A DNA stretch of 64,000 bases from Alphaproteobacteria bacterium (lineage in GTDB: Bacteria; Pseudomonadota; Alphaproteobacteria; Thalassobaculales; Thalassobaculaceae). Both the position numbers and the translations under genes were made by a program. The stretch's first letter is position 1. Every line of letters begins with the position of its first letter. The notes under the pieces were generated by a model. The model was not told the DNA's origin, did no database searches, and saw only the letters and a list, made by a program, of their open reading frames with translations. The DNA lies in the NCBI GenBank assembly GCA_024742275.1, contig JANSYS010000008.1, positions 62,001 through 126,000 of the forward strand. Direction: 5' to 3'. Positions 24,748-33,482 of the stretch are shown in pieces.

Positions 24748-25434
24748 TTATTGTTTTTCATACTGAAAAGAGCGATCACTTTCCGTTGCCGCTACATCTA
24801 TGTGGCGGTGCAACACGCACGTCGCCGCGGAGATGTCGCCATCGGCGGCGGCCGCGATCATCGCGCGGTGATCTTCCTGAGACATCCGGTCTCGGCCGAG
24901 TCTGGCTAGGTGGAAGCGCAGGTATCGGTCGTGCTCGACAAGCTGGCGTTCGATCAGCCGCAGCAGCTTCGGGCTGCCGGCGCGGGCATAGAGCGACATG
25001 TGGAATCGCCGGTTCAGTTCGCCAAGCCGGCCGTGGTCCGGCTCCCGATCCATGTCGTCGACCAGATCCTCCGCGCGATCCAGATCCTCCCGCGTCAGAT
25101 GGGGGATAGACCGGGCAAAGGCCACCGGTTCGAGCGCCCTTCGGATCAGATATGTGTCTGCCTGGTCCTGGATCGATATCTCGGCGACGACAGCTCCCTT
25201 GTGCGGCGTGAACTCGAGCAACGCCTGCGCCTCGAGCTGCCGTAACGCCTCACGAACCGGCATCCTGCTCATGTCGAAGGCCTCCGCCAACGCCTCCTGC
25301 CGCAACGGTGTGCCAGGCGGAATGCGTCCGTCGAGGATCGCCGCCCTCAAGACCCGCTGCACGAATTCGGACGCCGTCCTGGGGCGCTCCCCGGACCCCG
25401 CCGCAAGCGCCGCGAAATCGACACCGTGTTCCAT
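24748..25434 (-). CDS. GntR-family transcription regulator (FCD/FadR subfamily)
   Basis: The 228-aa protein has an N-terminal winged helix (about 20-85: FVQRVLRAAILDGRIPPGTPL, then MSRMPVREALRQLEAQ) and a C-terminal FCD ligand domain (about 95-220) with metal-binding His/Asp residues (DLDRAEDLV, NRRFHMSLY, EDHRAMI, HRHI). Such regulators usually repress uptake and catabolic genes and are released by a small carboxylate ligand. It is divergent from the BenE-like transporter with a 12-bp palindrome between them. Confidence 0.92.
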   Translation of the reverse strand: MEHGVDFAALAAGSGERPRTASEFVQRVLRAAILDGRIPPGTPLRQEALAEAFDMSRMPVREALRQLEAQALLEFTPHKGAVVAEISIQDQADTYLIRRALEPVAFARSIPHLTREDLDRAEDLVDDMDREPDHGRLGELNRRFHMSLYARAGSPKLLRLIERQLVEHDRYLRFHLARLGRDRMSQEDHRAMIAAAADGDISAATCVLHRHIDVAATESDRSFQYEKQ

Positions 25435-25457
25435 CGCTCGGTGACATCCATTTGTTG

Positions 25458-25469
25458 ATTGGATCCAAT
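25458..25469. promoter_or_regulatory. Palindromic GntR-type operator between regulator and transporter
   Basis: ATTGGATCCAAT is a perfect 12-bp palindrome, 23 bp upstream of the GntR start and 97 bp upstream of the transporter start. FCD-type GntR proteins bind short palindromes of this kind. TTTGGA/TCCAAA arms also occur at 27934-27959 before the oxygenase gene. Confidence 0.65.
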
Positions 25470-25565
25470 TTTTACTCTACGCTTTCCGGATCGTCTGTCA
25501 AACGCCACCCACTCCGGACTGCTCGACGTTTACGTCACGCCGGCCGCCCAAAGGATAGACCCGCT

Positions 25566-26756
25566 ATGTCCGATGCCGGGAGGCCGATCTCCTCCGTTCC
25601 GAAGACGCCCATCGCCGTTCCGGTTTCAGCGGGACTGCTCGCGGCGATCGTCGGGTTCGCCAGTTCTTTCGCCGTCGTCCTTGCGGGCCTGCAGGCGGTT
25701 GGCGCGACGCCGGAACAGGCCGCCTCCGGACTGATCGCGCTATGCGCCGGTCAGGGCGTGCTGATGATCGTTCTCGCCTGGCGGTCCAGACTCCCCCTCA
25801 GCTTCGCTTGGTCGACGCCGGGTGCCGCACTCCTGGTCTCGACCGGCCTCCCCCTGGGCGGTTTCGCCGAGGCGGTCGGCGCCTTCCTCCTGGCGGCCGT
25901 GCTGATCGCGATCGCCGGGCTTTGGAAACGCTTCGGCCGCGCCGTGGAGGCGATCCCCGCGAGCCTGGCCAGCGCGATGTTGGCGGGCGTTCTCCTGAAC
26001 CTCTGCCTCGCGCCGATCCGCGCGGTCGAGGCATTTCCATGGCAGGCTGCGGCGATCATTCTGACCTGGGCGGTAACGCTTCGGTTCGCCCGCCTCTACG
26101 CGGTACTGGCGGCCGTCGCCGCCGCAGCCGTCGTCATCCCGCTATCGACGCCCCTTCCTCAAGGCGTTTTCGGCGCCGCCTGGCCTGTACCGGTCTTCGT
26201 CCTCCCGACCTTCAGCGTCGACTCGGCAATCGGGATCGCTCTGCCACTGTTCCTCGTCACCATGGCGTCGCAGAACATTCCCGGCTTGGCGGTGTTGAAC
26301 GCCAATGGTTATCGGGCAGCCGCCTCGCCGCTCTTCGTCGCCACGGGCGGCACCAGCATTGTCACCGCATTGTTCGGCGGCCACATGCTGAATCTGGCGG
26401 CGATCACAGCCGCGCTGTGCGCGGGACCGGACGCCCATCCGGATCCGAAGAAGCGGTATATAGCCTCATTGACGGCGGGGGCCTCCTATATCGTCATCGC
26501 GCTATTGGCCGGCATCGCCGCGGCTTTCGCAACGGCGTCGCCGCCGTTGCTGATCCAGACGGTCGCCGGTCTCGCCCTATTCGCCAGTCTGGCAGGCGCT
26601 GCCTCTTCCGCGCTGTCCAAGTCGGATGAACAGGTCCCGGCCATCGTCACCTTCGTGACAACGGCTTCCGGATTGTCGCTCTTCGGCATCGGCGCCGCTT
26701 TCTGGGGGCTGCTGGCGGGCGGCGCGATGTTGGCGATCCTGAAGCTCCGGCGTTAG
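25566..26756 (+). CDS. BenE-family benzoate/aromatic acid transporter
   Basis: The 396-aa membrane protein has about 12 hydrophobic segments and the BenE/YdcO-family layout, with GFASSFAVVLAGLQAVGAT near the start and TMASQNIPGLAVLNANGY at about 238-255. It probably imports benzoate or a related acid by proton symport. AAGGA before the ATG at 25566 supports this start; the open frame upstream to 25308 is antisense to the GntR gene. No benzoate-catabolic genes are nearby, so the substrate is open. Confidence 0.85.
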   Translation: MSDAGRPISSVPKTPIAVPVSAGLLAAIVGFASSFAVVLAGLQAVGATPEQAASGLIALCAGQGVLMIVLAWRSRLPLSFAWSTPGAALLVSTGLPLGGFAEAVGAFLLAAVLIAIAGLWKRFGRAVEAIPASLASAMLAGVLLNLCLAPIRAVEAFPWQAAAIILTWAVTLRFARLYAVLAAVAAAAVVIPLSTPLPQGVFGAAWPVPVFVLPTFSVDSAIGIALPLFLVTMASQNIPGLAVLNANGYRAAASPLFVATGGTSIVTALFGGHMLNLAAITAALCAGPDAHPDPKKRYIASLTAGASYIVIALLAGIAAAFATASPPLLIQTVAGLALFASLAGAASSALSKSDEQVPAIVTFVTTASGLSLFGIGAAFWGLLAGGAMLAILKLRR

Positions 26757-26769
26757 GTCGCCGCGATCG

Positions 26770-26797
26770 CCGCCCCGGCACCACCGCCCCGGCACCA
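26770..26797. repeat. Tandem 14-bp repeat in a convergent intergenic region
   Basis: CCGCCCCGGCACCA occurs at 26770-26783 and 26784-26797, with a partial third copy (CCG). It lies between the BenE-like gene and the oxygenase gene and probably arose by slippage. Confidence 0.5.
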
Positions 26798-26850
26798 CCG
26801 AGCCGGCGGTGGCATCCGCCCTGTCGTCCAGAAACGACAGAGCGGTTCAC

Positions 26851-26875
26851 GGACCGGATTGCAGCGATCCGGTCC
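26851..26875 (-). terminator. Stem-loop after the oxygenase gene
   Basis: GGACCGGAT (26851-26859) pairs perfectly with ATCCGGTCC (26867-26875) across a 7-nt loop, 9 bp after the oxygenase stop. No U-tract follows on the minus strand. A second 7-bp hairpin lies at 26821-26840. Confidence 0.5.
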
Positions 26876-26884
26876 GATCGCGCC

Positions 26885-27910
26885 CTACCCTGCGGGCTGA
26901 TCCTGACGATAGGTGAATGTGTCGTCGAACCGGGACTGGAGATAGGGACCGGCCAGGACAGGCGCGAAGCGCGGCGGCTCCCCCGGGACCTCGCAGCCCG
27001 GCAGGCAGGAGATTTCCGCCTCCCAGTTCGGGTCGAAGAAAAACGGCATCGAATAGCGTTCCCTGCCCGACACGTTGATCACGCGATGCGGGGTCGCCTG
27101 AAACCGGCCGTTGGTCCAACGCGCCATCTGATCGCCGAGATTGACGACAAAGGCGCCGGGGATCGGCGGCGCGGCGATCCATTCTCCAGCCGTGTTCCGG
27201 ACCTGAAGGCCGCCGTTCGGGTCCTGCGCCAGGATGGTGAGACAGCCATAGTCCGTATGGGCCCCGCAGCCGATCGTCCTCGCCTCGACATGGCCGGTCT
27301 GCGGCGGATAGTGGAGGAGGCTAAGCTGGGCGAGCGGACGATCAATCTTATCCTCGAAAAATGCGGGATCGAGATCCAACGCGATGGCAAAGCCACGCAT
27401 CAGGCGTTCCCCGAGCCGGTTCAGTGCCGCGAAATAGCGCTCCGCCGTCTGCCGAAACGCCGGCGCATCATCCGGCCACTGGTTCGCCCCGTGCAACGGC
27501 AGCCCGGCCACCACCTCCGGCGCGTCGGCCCCCAAGTCTCGGCCGAGATCGAAGCCTTCCTTGAGGTCGGCGGTCATCGTCGGATCGGTGTTTTCCTCGA
27601 ACACGGGAAAGTAGCCGCGATGAACGGGCCAGTTGGCGATATGCGCCGCCATTTTCTCCTCGAGGGGGCGGTCGAAGAACGCCTGCGCCTGCGCGAACAT
27701 GGCGTCGATCATCGTCTGGGGGATTCCATGGCCGGTCACATACAAGAAGCCGACACGTTCCGCCGCATCGCCGAGCCGGGCCGCCACCCCGGCCTCGTCA
27801 CGACCGGAAACCAAGTCCGCGATATCCACAACCGGAATCGCGTCGAACGGGACTTCGCGTCCCTTCAAGTCCTCGGAGAGTTCAACATGCGTCAAGGCAC
27901 TAGAAGACAT
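26885..27910 (-). CDS. 2-oxoglutarate/Fe(II)-dependent oxygenase, isopenicillin-N-synthase family
   Basis: The 341-aa enzyme has the DIOX_N region (about 25-140, with GFLYVTGHGIP) and the catalytic core with iron ligands His218, Asp220 (GAHTDYG) and His275 (ATPHRV) and the co-substrate motif Arg285-x-Ser287. Family members hydroxylate or cleave small amino-acid, flavonoid or ethylene-type substrates. GAGGTGACCC precedes the ATG. It converges on the BenE-like transporter and has GntR-like half-sites upstream, so it may belong to the same regulon; substrate unknown. Confidence 0.88.
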   Translation of the reverse strand: MSSSALTHVELSEDLKGREVPFDAIPVVDIADLVSGRDEAGVAARLGDAAERVGFLYVTGHGIPQTMIDAMFAQAQAFFDRPLEEKMAAHIANWPVHRGYFPVFEENTDPTMTADLKEGFDLGRDLGADAPEVVAGLPLHGANQWPDDAPAFRQTAERYFAALNRLGERLMRGFAIALDLDPAFFEDKIDRPLAQLSLLHYPPQTGHVEARTIGCGAHTDYGCLTILAQDPNGGLQVRNTAGEWIAAPPIPGAFVVNLGDQMARWTNGRFQATPHRVINVSGRERYSMPFFFDPNWEAEISCLPGCEVPGEPPRFAPVLAGPYLQSRFDDTFTYRQDQPAG

Positions 27911-27933
27911 GGGTCACCTCGAGCCGATCGAAA

Positions 27934-27959
27934 TTTGGACCAGTACACACCGATCCAAA
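27934..27959. promoter_or_regulatory. Inverted repeat with GntR-operator-like arms before the oxygenase gene
   Basis: TTTGGA (27934-27939) and TCCAAA (27954-27959) form an inverted repeat with a 14-bp spacer, 24-49 bp upstream of the oxygenase start. The arms match the TTGGA/TCCAA halves of the palindrome at 25458-25469. Confidence 0.35.
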
Positions 27960-27987
27960 CTCGCAAACCAGAGTCAAACGAGTGTCT

Positions 27988-28995
27988 TCAGCTTCCGGTG
28001 GCGATCCGATGCGCTATCCGAACGACGTCGACGGCATCGACGAGACGCGCGACGTAGTGATCGCGGGGCGAGAAGGCAGCGGGGCCATCGCCGCGAAAGT
28101 TCTTTTCGATCGTGCTCAGCATCCGGTTCAACCGGCGTCGATGCAGCCCAAGAGACCGTTGCAGGGGATCGGCCAGGACCCCGGCGAACGCGGCGACAAT
28201 CGCGCCGACCGCCGCCAGTGACGCGACCGTGGTGCCGATCAGCATCGTCCCCGCGGTCGCCGGAAAGGCCGCGTACCATGCGCTGCCGATCGTCGCCCCC
28301 AGAGGAAAACTCGAGATCGCCATGTTCTGCGCCATGATGCCGGCGAGAAGCGGACCGAGGGTCCAGACGCTCGGCGTTATCTGGTGTGCCGCCGCATACC
28401 CAACGCCGGTCGACACCATGGCACCGACGAGATCCGACGCCGCCGCGCGCGTTCCGGTATAGGCGGCCAGGGTTTCCTCCACCCTACGCCTGATCTCGGG
28501 ATCCTCCGCATGACGGGCGATCTCCGCCAACGGTTCGGCCAACGCATGGTGCAATCGCGGGTCGGCAAACATCGCCTCGGCCAGAGCGTCTTTCTTGGAG
28601 AGTCGGTCACCGTCGTCGAAGGGGAGTTCGAGAAAGTCGGTCCAGAGCCGCCATTCCAGTTCTCTGTCGACAGAGGTCCGCAGCAGGAGACGGCGCGTCT
28701 TCATCCAATGCCCGGCCCGTCGCGCACCGAGCCGCCCGACGGCCATGCCCGAGAGATTGACCAGAAGTTGCGGCGGTACCAGCGCGACGTTCAACGGTGC
28801 CCGGACCAGATCCATTCCGAATGCGTTGCGATGCAGTCTCGCCGACCCCTTCCATCCGTAGTGCCGGTCGATGAAATCGTCGATCCGTTCCCGGCGACTC
28901 TCGATGTAGCGCGTTATGGCGTCATCGACGACGGACCGCGCGGTCGACGGGTCGAATGGCAAGGATGCGGTCGTGGCGGTCGGCAAGTCTTGCAT
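27988..28995 (-). CDS. Uncharacterised membrane-associated protein (335 aa)
   Basis: No function recognised. The first 70 residues are soluble (SRRERIDDFIDRHYGWKGSARLH), followed by a moderately hydrophobic stretch (about 70-85), a charged helical middle (100-180) with DPRLHHALAEPLAEIARHAED, and two or three strongly hydrophobic segments between about 190 and 275. The tail (275-335) is basic and soluble. It resembles conserved hypothetical proteins of proteobacteria with no known role. It stands alone between the oxygenase and the divergent 573-aa gene. No signal peptide is seen. Confidence 0.6.
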   Translation of the reverse strand: MQDLPTATTASLPFDPSTARSVVDDAITRYIESRRERIDDFIDRHYGWKGSARLHRNAFGMDLVRAPLNVALVPPQLLVNLSGMAVGRLGARRAGHWMKTRRLLLRTSVDRELEWRLWTDFLELPFDDGDRLSKKDALAEAMFADPRLHHALAEPLAEIARHAEDPEIRRRVEETLAAYTGTRAAASDLVGAMVSTGVGYAAAHQITPSVWTLGPLLAGIMAQNMAISSFPLGATIGSAWYAAFPATAGTMLIGTTVASLAAVGAIVAAFAGVLADPLQRSLGLHRRRLNRMLSTIEKNFRGDGPAAFSPRDHYVARLVDAVDVVRIAHRIATGS

Positions 28996-29144
28996 CCTTC
29001 CTAGATGGCGAGCGGACGGCCGAGATCAACACTTGCCGCCGATTAGGCGGCTATTGCGTAAAATGTCATAAATACCAATGGTTTGCAAAAGCCCCTTGTT
29101 GGCTTAAGCTTTGCTAGGTGTCCGCGTACAACGCGGAGTGGGGA

Positions 29145-30866
29145 ATGGTCGCCAAGTCTGAGATCTTTGAAATCCATCTGCAGCGTGATGGTCGCTGGCT
29201 GATAGATTCGAGCGCGGATAGCCAGTCCGAAGCCGAAGCGATCGCCCGAAAGGTTCTGAATCGCCAAGGCGTTGGCGGCGTGAAGGTCGTCAAGGAGACC
29301 ACCCGCGGAAACACTGCGCGCGAGCAGGTAGTATTCGAACAGACCAAGTCGACCGGCGGCAGCGACAAGGTCTTTGTCGGCGAGGTGGATGAAGCTCCGG
29401 TCTGCGAAGACGCGGACGATCTCTATGGGATCGGCGGTCGGCAGACCCTCAACCGGCTGTTCCGTACCTATCTAGACAAGAACGGTGTCACCGCGACCGA
29501 AGTCATGCACGAGTTCCGCGAGCTGAAGCGCCTCGTGGACGCCGATACTCTCGTGATGTCCGGTATCGGCAAGGTGTCCGTGCTTCAAGCCAAACTTTAT
29601 CCAGAAGGCGGAGACGCGTCCGCCCGACGGGATGCCCTCTTCGGATTTCTTGACGCCTTGACCGACAGAGCCCGGGAAGCGGCGTCGAAGACTCTGCCTC
29701 TGATCCGCAAGGAAGGGTTCGAACCCGCGATTGAGAAAATCACCGCGCACGCGGGCGACCAGGACTGCGCCTTCCTGATCCGCCTCGCCGTCGCCCGGGA
29801 ACTGGTGCAGGAAAGGTCCTATTTCGCGAAGCTCGGCAAAGCCGTGGACTGGGCGACGCCGTGCGAGTCCGATGCGGGCCGAGCGGTCGCCGACACTTTC
29901 ATTTCCGATACGCTGTGCAATCCCGAGACCCTTCAGGACCTGCTCGGAACCCAACAAAGCCTCTCGGATGCGTTGGGAGCGCTGGTATCGCTGACGCAAG
30001 GCTCCTTGGAAACGGACGCAGATGGGCAACCGGACGACGCGCCGCAGGCGGTGGCCGCCCGGCTCACCGACCTGTTCGCCCGCGGTGTCCTCCCCGACAG
30101 TCGCGTCGTTCTGGTCGACCGGGTTCGCCGACAGGTCGCCGGGAAGCAGCCGCTTTCCCAGGCCGGCGGGGACGACGAAGCGGATGCGCTCAAAGGACTG
30201 GTCGACACGCTGATGCCGGACGGCACCCTACTGGGCGGCAGTGGGATGGCGGAAGCTCTTACCCACCGGCAATCCCGGATCATCAACAAGGGCGGAGCGA
30301 ACGGCTTGCGCGAGGCCACGGGCCGGATGCTGCCGATCTTCGGGGATCCGGTCCGCAAGGCCGCCTATCTGATCGCGCTGTCGGAGAGCGGGCTCGCTGC
30401 GACCATCGGCGAGGAGATCGCCATGCAGATCGAAGGGCTGTTCGTGCGGCCGGACTCGGTCAAGCACATCGTCCGGGACGACCGACCGCCCAACAAGAAG
30501 ATGCAGACGGTCACCGCCGTCTACCGCATGTTCAACGAGTCTACGATAGACTGCACTCTGAAGTCGCGGATCGCGAAGCGGCTCGACGAGTTGCTGGCGC
30601 GCTATATCACAGAGGACAAGATCCTGGACCGCGTCGACGACCCGAACCGCCCGCTACACATCCGCGCCTTCATGCTGCTTGCCATGTGCAGTCCCGAGAT
30701 GCTGCCGGAGGGCCAGGCCTCGAAGCTCGCGCGGCAGATCGTGGTCAAGCACCTGCGGCGCAAGAATTTCGAGAGCGAATTGGTAGCTCAGGTGCCGGTC
30801 GCGGAGAAGGAGCGTGTCCTCCGAGACTTCCACGTCCAACTTCATCGCTGCGGCTTTATGCAGTAA
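29145..30866 (+). CDS. Uncharacterised 573-aa protein
   Basis: Not recognised. A small alpha/beta module spans about residues 1-60 (FEIHLQRDGRWLIDSSADS, then GVGGVKVVKET), followed by a linker and a long, mainly alpha-helical body with conserved-looking blocks such as LYGIGGRQTLNRLFRTYLD (about 92-110), IRKEGFEPAIEKI and a C-terminal block rich in basic residues (HLRRKNFESELVAQVP). No transmembrane helix or signal peptide is seen, so it is probably cytosolic. The frame opens at a GTG at 29118, but the ATG at 29145 has GGAGTGGGG close upstream and is preferred. It is convergent with the VWA-domain gene, 17 bp apart. Confidence 0.6.
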   Translation: MVAKSEIFEIHLQRDGRWLIDSSADSQSEAEAIARKVLNRQGVGGVKVVKETTRGNTAREQVVFEQTKSTGGSDKVFVGEVDEAPVCEDADDLYGIGGRQTLNRLFRTYLDKNGVTATEVMHEFRELKRLVDADTLVMSGIGKVSVLQAKLYPEGGDASARRDALFGFLDALTDRAREAASKTLPLIRKEGFEPAIEKITAHAGDQDCAFLIRLAVARELVQERSYFAKLGKAVDWATPCESDAGRAVADTFISDTLCNPETLQDLLGTQQSLSDALGALVSLTQGSLETDADGQPDDAPQAVAARLTDLFARGVLPDSRVVLVDRVRRQVAGKQPLSQAGGDDEADALKGLVDTLMPDGTLLGGSGMAEALTHRQSRIINKGGANGLREATGRMLPIFGDPVRKAAYLIALSESGLAATIGEEIAMQIEGLFVRPDSVKHIVRDDRPPNKKMQTVTAVYRMFNESTIDCTLKSRIAKRLDELLARYITEDKILDRVDDPNRPLHIRAFMLLAMCSPEMLPEGQASKLARQIVVKHLRRKNFESELVAQVPVAEKERVLRDFHVQLHRCGFMQ

Positions 30867-30883
30867 GGGCGTGGCGGCCGGAT

Positions 30884-31711
30884 TCAGGGATCAAAAGGGT
30901 TGTTCAGCAGCCATTCTCTGAGCTGACGCTCGCCGACCAGGCAATCGTAGCCTCGCGTCCGCTGCAAGAGCGGGAGGGGATCGCGCGGAGGGGCCAGCCC
31001 GGCGATCTCGAGCACCAGCTTTCGGCGGATCGCCCGCCCGAAATCCGCGAACCCGTCGGCGGCGAGCACAAACGCCCCCTGGCCGGTGATGACGCATTCC
31101 TCGAAATAGATGTCCAGATCCTCCAGAACCGGAAAACCGAGCGGGCCGGGGTCGAGATTCAGGATCACCAGTCCGTTGATTCCCACACCCGCTTCCTGCG
31201 CCCGAGCCCGCGCGGTGAGTACGGGCATGCCATTGTTGTTCGGCCCGTCGCCGGAAATATCGATGATCCGTCTAGCACCTGAGAAACCGTTGGTCTCGAA
31301 CATCGGCAGAACATGTTCGATCACGCCGCTGATGGAGGTCCGCCGCCCGGTCTCCGGCCAGTTCCGTTCAAGTTCGACAAGAAACGCATCCGCCGCAGCT
31401 CGCCCGTCCACCAGGCGCCAGTCAACCACGGTCCGCGCGGTTCCAAGCCCGGCCCACTCCACATAGGCGAGTGCGATCCGGCCGAGCGGACCGGCGGTCA
31501 CCGCACGGATAACCTCGTCGCTCGAGAGGGCGGTCAGGTATCCCTCGCGCTGAAGCATCGCCTCGCTCGTGTCGATCGATCCTGAAACATCGACGGCAAG
31601 AACAAGTTCCAGATCGACCGCCTGCTGCGCGCGCACCTCGGGAACGATCCGTCCGGTCATAAAAGGTCCAGCGACGCACGCCATCAGAACAAGGATAAAA
31701 AGGCGAACCAT
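30884..31711 (-). CDS. Secreted VWA-domain protein (DUF1194)
   Basis: The 275-aa protein has a Sec-type signal peptide (1-29, cleavage near VRAQQ) and a von Willebrand factor A fold whose MIDAS motif DVSGS lies in LAVDVSGSID at about residues 39-48. The DUF1194 blocks ALAYVEWAG and RIIDISGDGPNNNG follow. Such proteins are periplasmic and probably bind protein partners through a metal ion; the role is unknown. The ATG at 31711 is chosen because the signal peptide starts there, though the frame is open far upstream. Confidence 0.88.
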   Translation of the reverse strand: MVRLFILVLMACVAGPFMTGRIVPEVRAQQAVDLELVLAVDVSGSIDTSEAMLQREGYLTALSSDEVIRAVTAGPLGRIALAYVEWAGLGTARTVVDWRLVDGRAAADAFLVELERNWPETGRRTSISGVIEHVLPMFETNGFSGARRIIDISGDGPNNNGMPVLTARARAQEAGVGINGLVILNLDPGPLGFPVLEDLDIYFEECVITGQGAFVLAADGFADFGRAIRRKLVLEIAGLAPPRDPLPLLQRTRGYDCLVGERQLREWLLNNPFDP

Positions 31712-31791
31712 CGTTGCATTGCACGGCAAGCGGCGCACTCTGTCCAGGGGATAGGGAACTAGGCCGCAGACGTGCGCGCCGGTGCCGACCG

Positions 31792-33195
31792 CTAGTCCGC
31801 GAGCGCCGCCAGTTCCTCTATTGTCACTGGCTTTACCGGTGGCCGGATGCGGTAGTAGCCGACCGCGCCCGGCGTGGACCCTCGAGCCTCCGCCAGGACC
31901 TCGGTGACGGTATTGCCGCACATGCGCCCCTGACACGGCCCCATGCCGGCCCTGGTATAGGCCTTGAGCTGGTTCGGGCCCTGGGCGTGAGGAGCGACCC
32001 TGCGGAGATCGGCGGCACGAACCTCCTCGCATCGGCATACCGTGGCGTCGTCCGCCATCCGGCCGATCCAGTCCGGCGGTGGAAACATCGCATCCAGAAA
32101 CAGTCGCAGCCAACGCTGGCCGGTGAGCCGATCGAGATCCGCCGCCGTCCGCAAATCCCGCTCCGATTCCACGATGATGCCAAGCGCGTGCGCGATGGCA
32201 ACCGCAGCGACCCGGCCCGACAGCTCTGCCGACACGGCGCCGAGAATGCCGCCTCCGTCGCCGGCGACGAAGACACCCTGGGCGTCGCTCGCGCCGAAAG
32301 CGTCGAGCACCGGGCGGAAACACCGCTGTCGGTCGTCCCAAAGGTGACGCGCGCCGACCAGCCTGGCGAGTTGCGCGTTCGGAATGACGCCTTCGTGCAG
32401 GGCCAGCGTAGCGGCCTCGATCTCTCGGACCCGGCCGGACGAGTCCGTAAAGCGAACCCTTTGGAGCGCGTCCTCGCCCTCCGCCCGGATGTCGGTCACG
32501 CCGGTCCACACCTCACGGGCGCCTCTACCATAGGCGTTGCGCAGCTTGAGCCCCTTCAAAATTGTCCGCCACGCGCCCAGCGCCGCGAGCGGCAGCCGGG
32601 GCAGCGCCTTGCCCATGGTCCCCGGCGGGGCGGTATCCAGGATCGCGTCGACCTGAACACCGGCTCCCGCGTACTGAGCCGCCAGCAGCATCAGCAGCGG
32701 GCCGCTTCCGGCGAGAACCACTCGTCCTTCGGGGTACACGGCGGCCTGTTTCAACACCGTCTGCAGCGCGCCAACGGTGGTCACGCCAGGAAGGGTCCAG
32801 CCTGGGATCGGGACCGGTCGCTCCATCGCCCCCGTCGCCAGCAGCACGGCACGAGTCTTCACCCTACGCGCCCGTCCCTGCTCGGACCAGACAACCTGGC
32901 GTCCCTCCGCGCCGCTCATCGGACCGATATGCCAGACCGTGGCTCCTTGCCGCCGCTCGATGTCGACAGCTTTCCGAACCAGAGCGCCGCCCCGGGCGTA
33001 GTCGTCTCCAAGAAAGGCGAGATCGGCGGGACGGCGCTCGGCAACGCGCTGGACGTTGCGATAGATCTGTCCGCCCGCCGACGGCTGTTCGTCCAGAATC
33101 AGCGTATCGAGCCCGAGTGCCCGAGCGCTGATGGCGGCGCTCAGCCCGGCCGGGCCCGCTCCCACGATGACCAGATCGCGCCCCCGCTCCGTCAT
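31792..33195 (-). CDS. FAD/NAD(P)-binding alpha subunit of an opine/amino-acid dehydrogenase (OoxA/HcnB-like)
   Basis: The 467-aa subunit has an FAD-binding GAGPAGL motif at about residues 11-17, a second nucleotide fold (GSGPLLMLLA) and a C-terminal iron-sulphur-type domain with Cys387, Cys389, Cys421 and Cys426 (VCRCEE, GPCQGRMCG). This is the architecture of OoxA, NoxA, HcnB and D-hydroxyproline dehydrogenase subunits. Its ATG overlaps the stop of the 2Fe-2S gene by 4 bp. Together with the genes at 33192 and 34129 it gives a heterotrimeric, membrane-chain-linked dehydrogenase. The substrate cannot be read from sequence. Confidence 0.85.
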   Translation of the reverse strand: MTERGRDLVIVGAGPAGLSAAISARALGLDTLILDEQPSAGGQIYRNVQRVAERRPADLAFLGDDYARGGALVRKAVDIERRQGATVWHIGPMSGAEGRQVVWSEQGRARRVKTRAVLLATGAMERPVPIPGWTLPGVTTVGALQTVLKQAAVYPEGRVVLAGSGPLLMLLAAQYAGAGVQVDAILDTAPPGTMGKALPRLPLAALGAWRTILKGLKLRNAYGRGAREVWTGVTDIRAEGEDALQRVRFTDSSGRVREIEAATLALHEGVIPNAQLARLVGARHLWDDRQRCFRPVLDAFGASDAQGVFVAGDGGGILGAVSAELSGRVAAVAIAHALGIIVESERDLRTAADLDRLTGQRWLRLFLDAMFPPPDWIGRMADDATVCRCEEVRAADLRRVAPHAQGPNQLKAYTRAGMGPCQGRMCGNTVTEVLAEARGSTPGAVGYYRIRPPVKPVTIEELAALAD

Positions 33196-33482
33196 CGCTC
33201 GTCCCGATCGGTGGTGACGATCATCCCGTCGTGAACAGGAACGAGACAGGCCTGGCGGTCTGCGACGCCGTCGATCGCGACGAGGCATTCGAAGCAGACC
33301 CCCATCTGGCAATAGGGTGCCCGCGGCGTACCCGAGACGGCCGAGCGGCGGACCTGAAGACGCCCCGAAGCGAGCAATGCCGTCGCCACCGTGTCGCCCT
33401 CTCGGGCCGAGATCGGTTGACCGTCAACGGTCATACGGACGATCCGCGCCTTCGCCGGACCGGGGAGACGTGCATAGCTCAC
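33192..33482 (-). CDS. 2Fe-2S ferredoxin-like gamma subunit (HcnA/OoxC-like)
   Basis: The 96-aa protein has a 2Fe-2S cluster motif with Cys58, Cys63, Cys66 and Cys79 (YCQMGVCFEC then QAC), as in HcnA and the small subunit of opine dehydrogenases. Translation begins at a GTG (33482-33480) that overlaps the stop of the LysE gene as GTGA, so it is translationally coupled. It transfers electrons between the two flavin subunits. Confidence 0.88.
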   Translation of the reverse strand: MSYARLPGPAKARIVRMTVDGQPISAREGDTVATALLASGRLQVRRSAVSGTPRAPYCQMGVCFECLVAIDGVADRQACLVPVHDGMIVTTDRDER

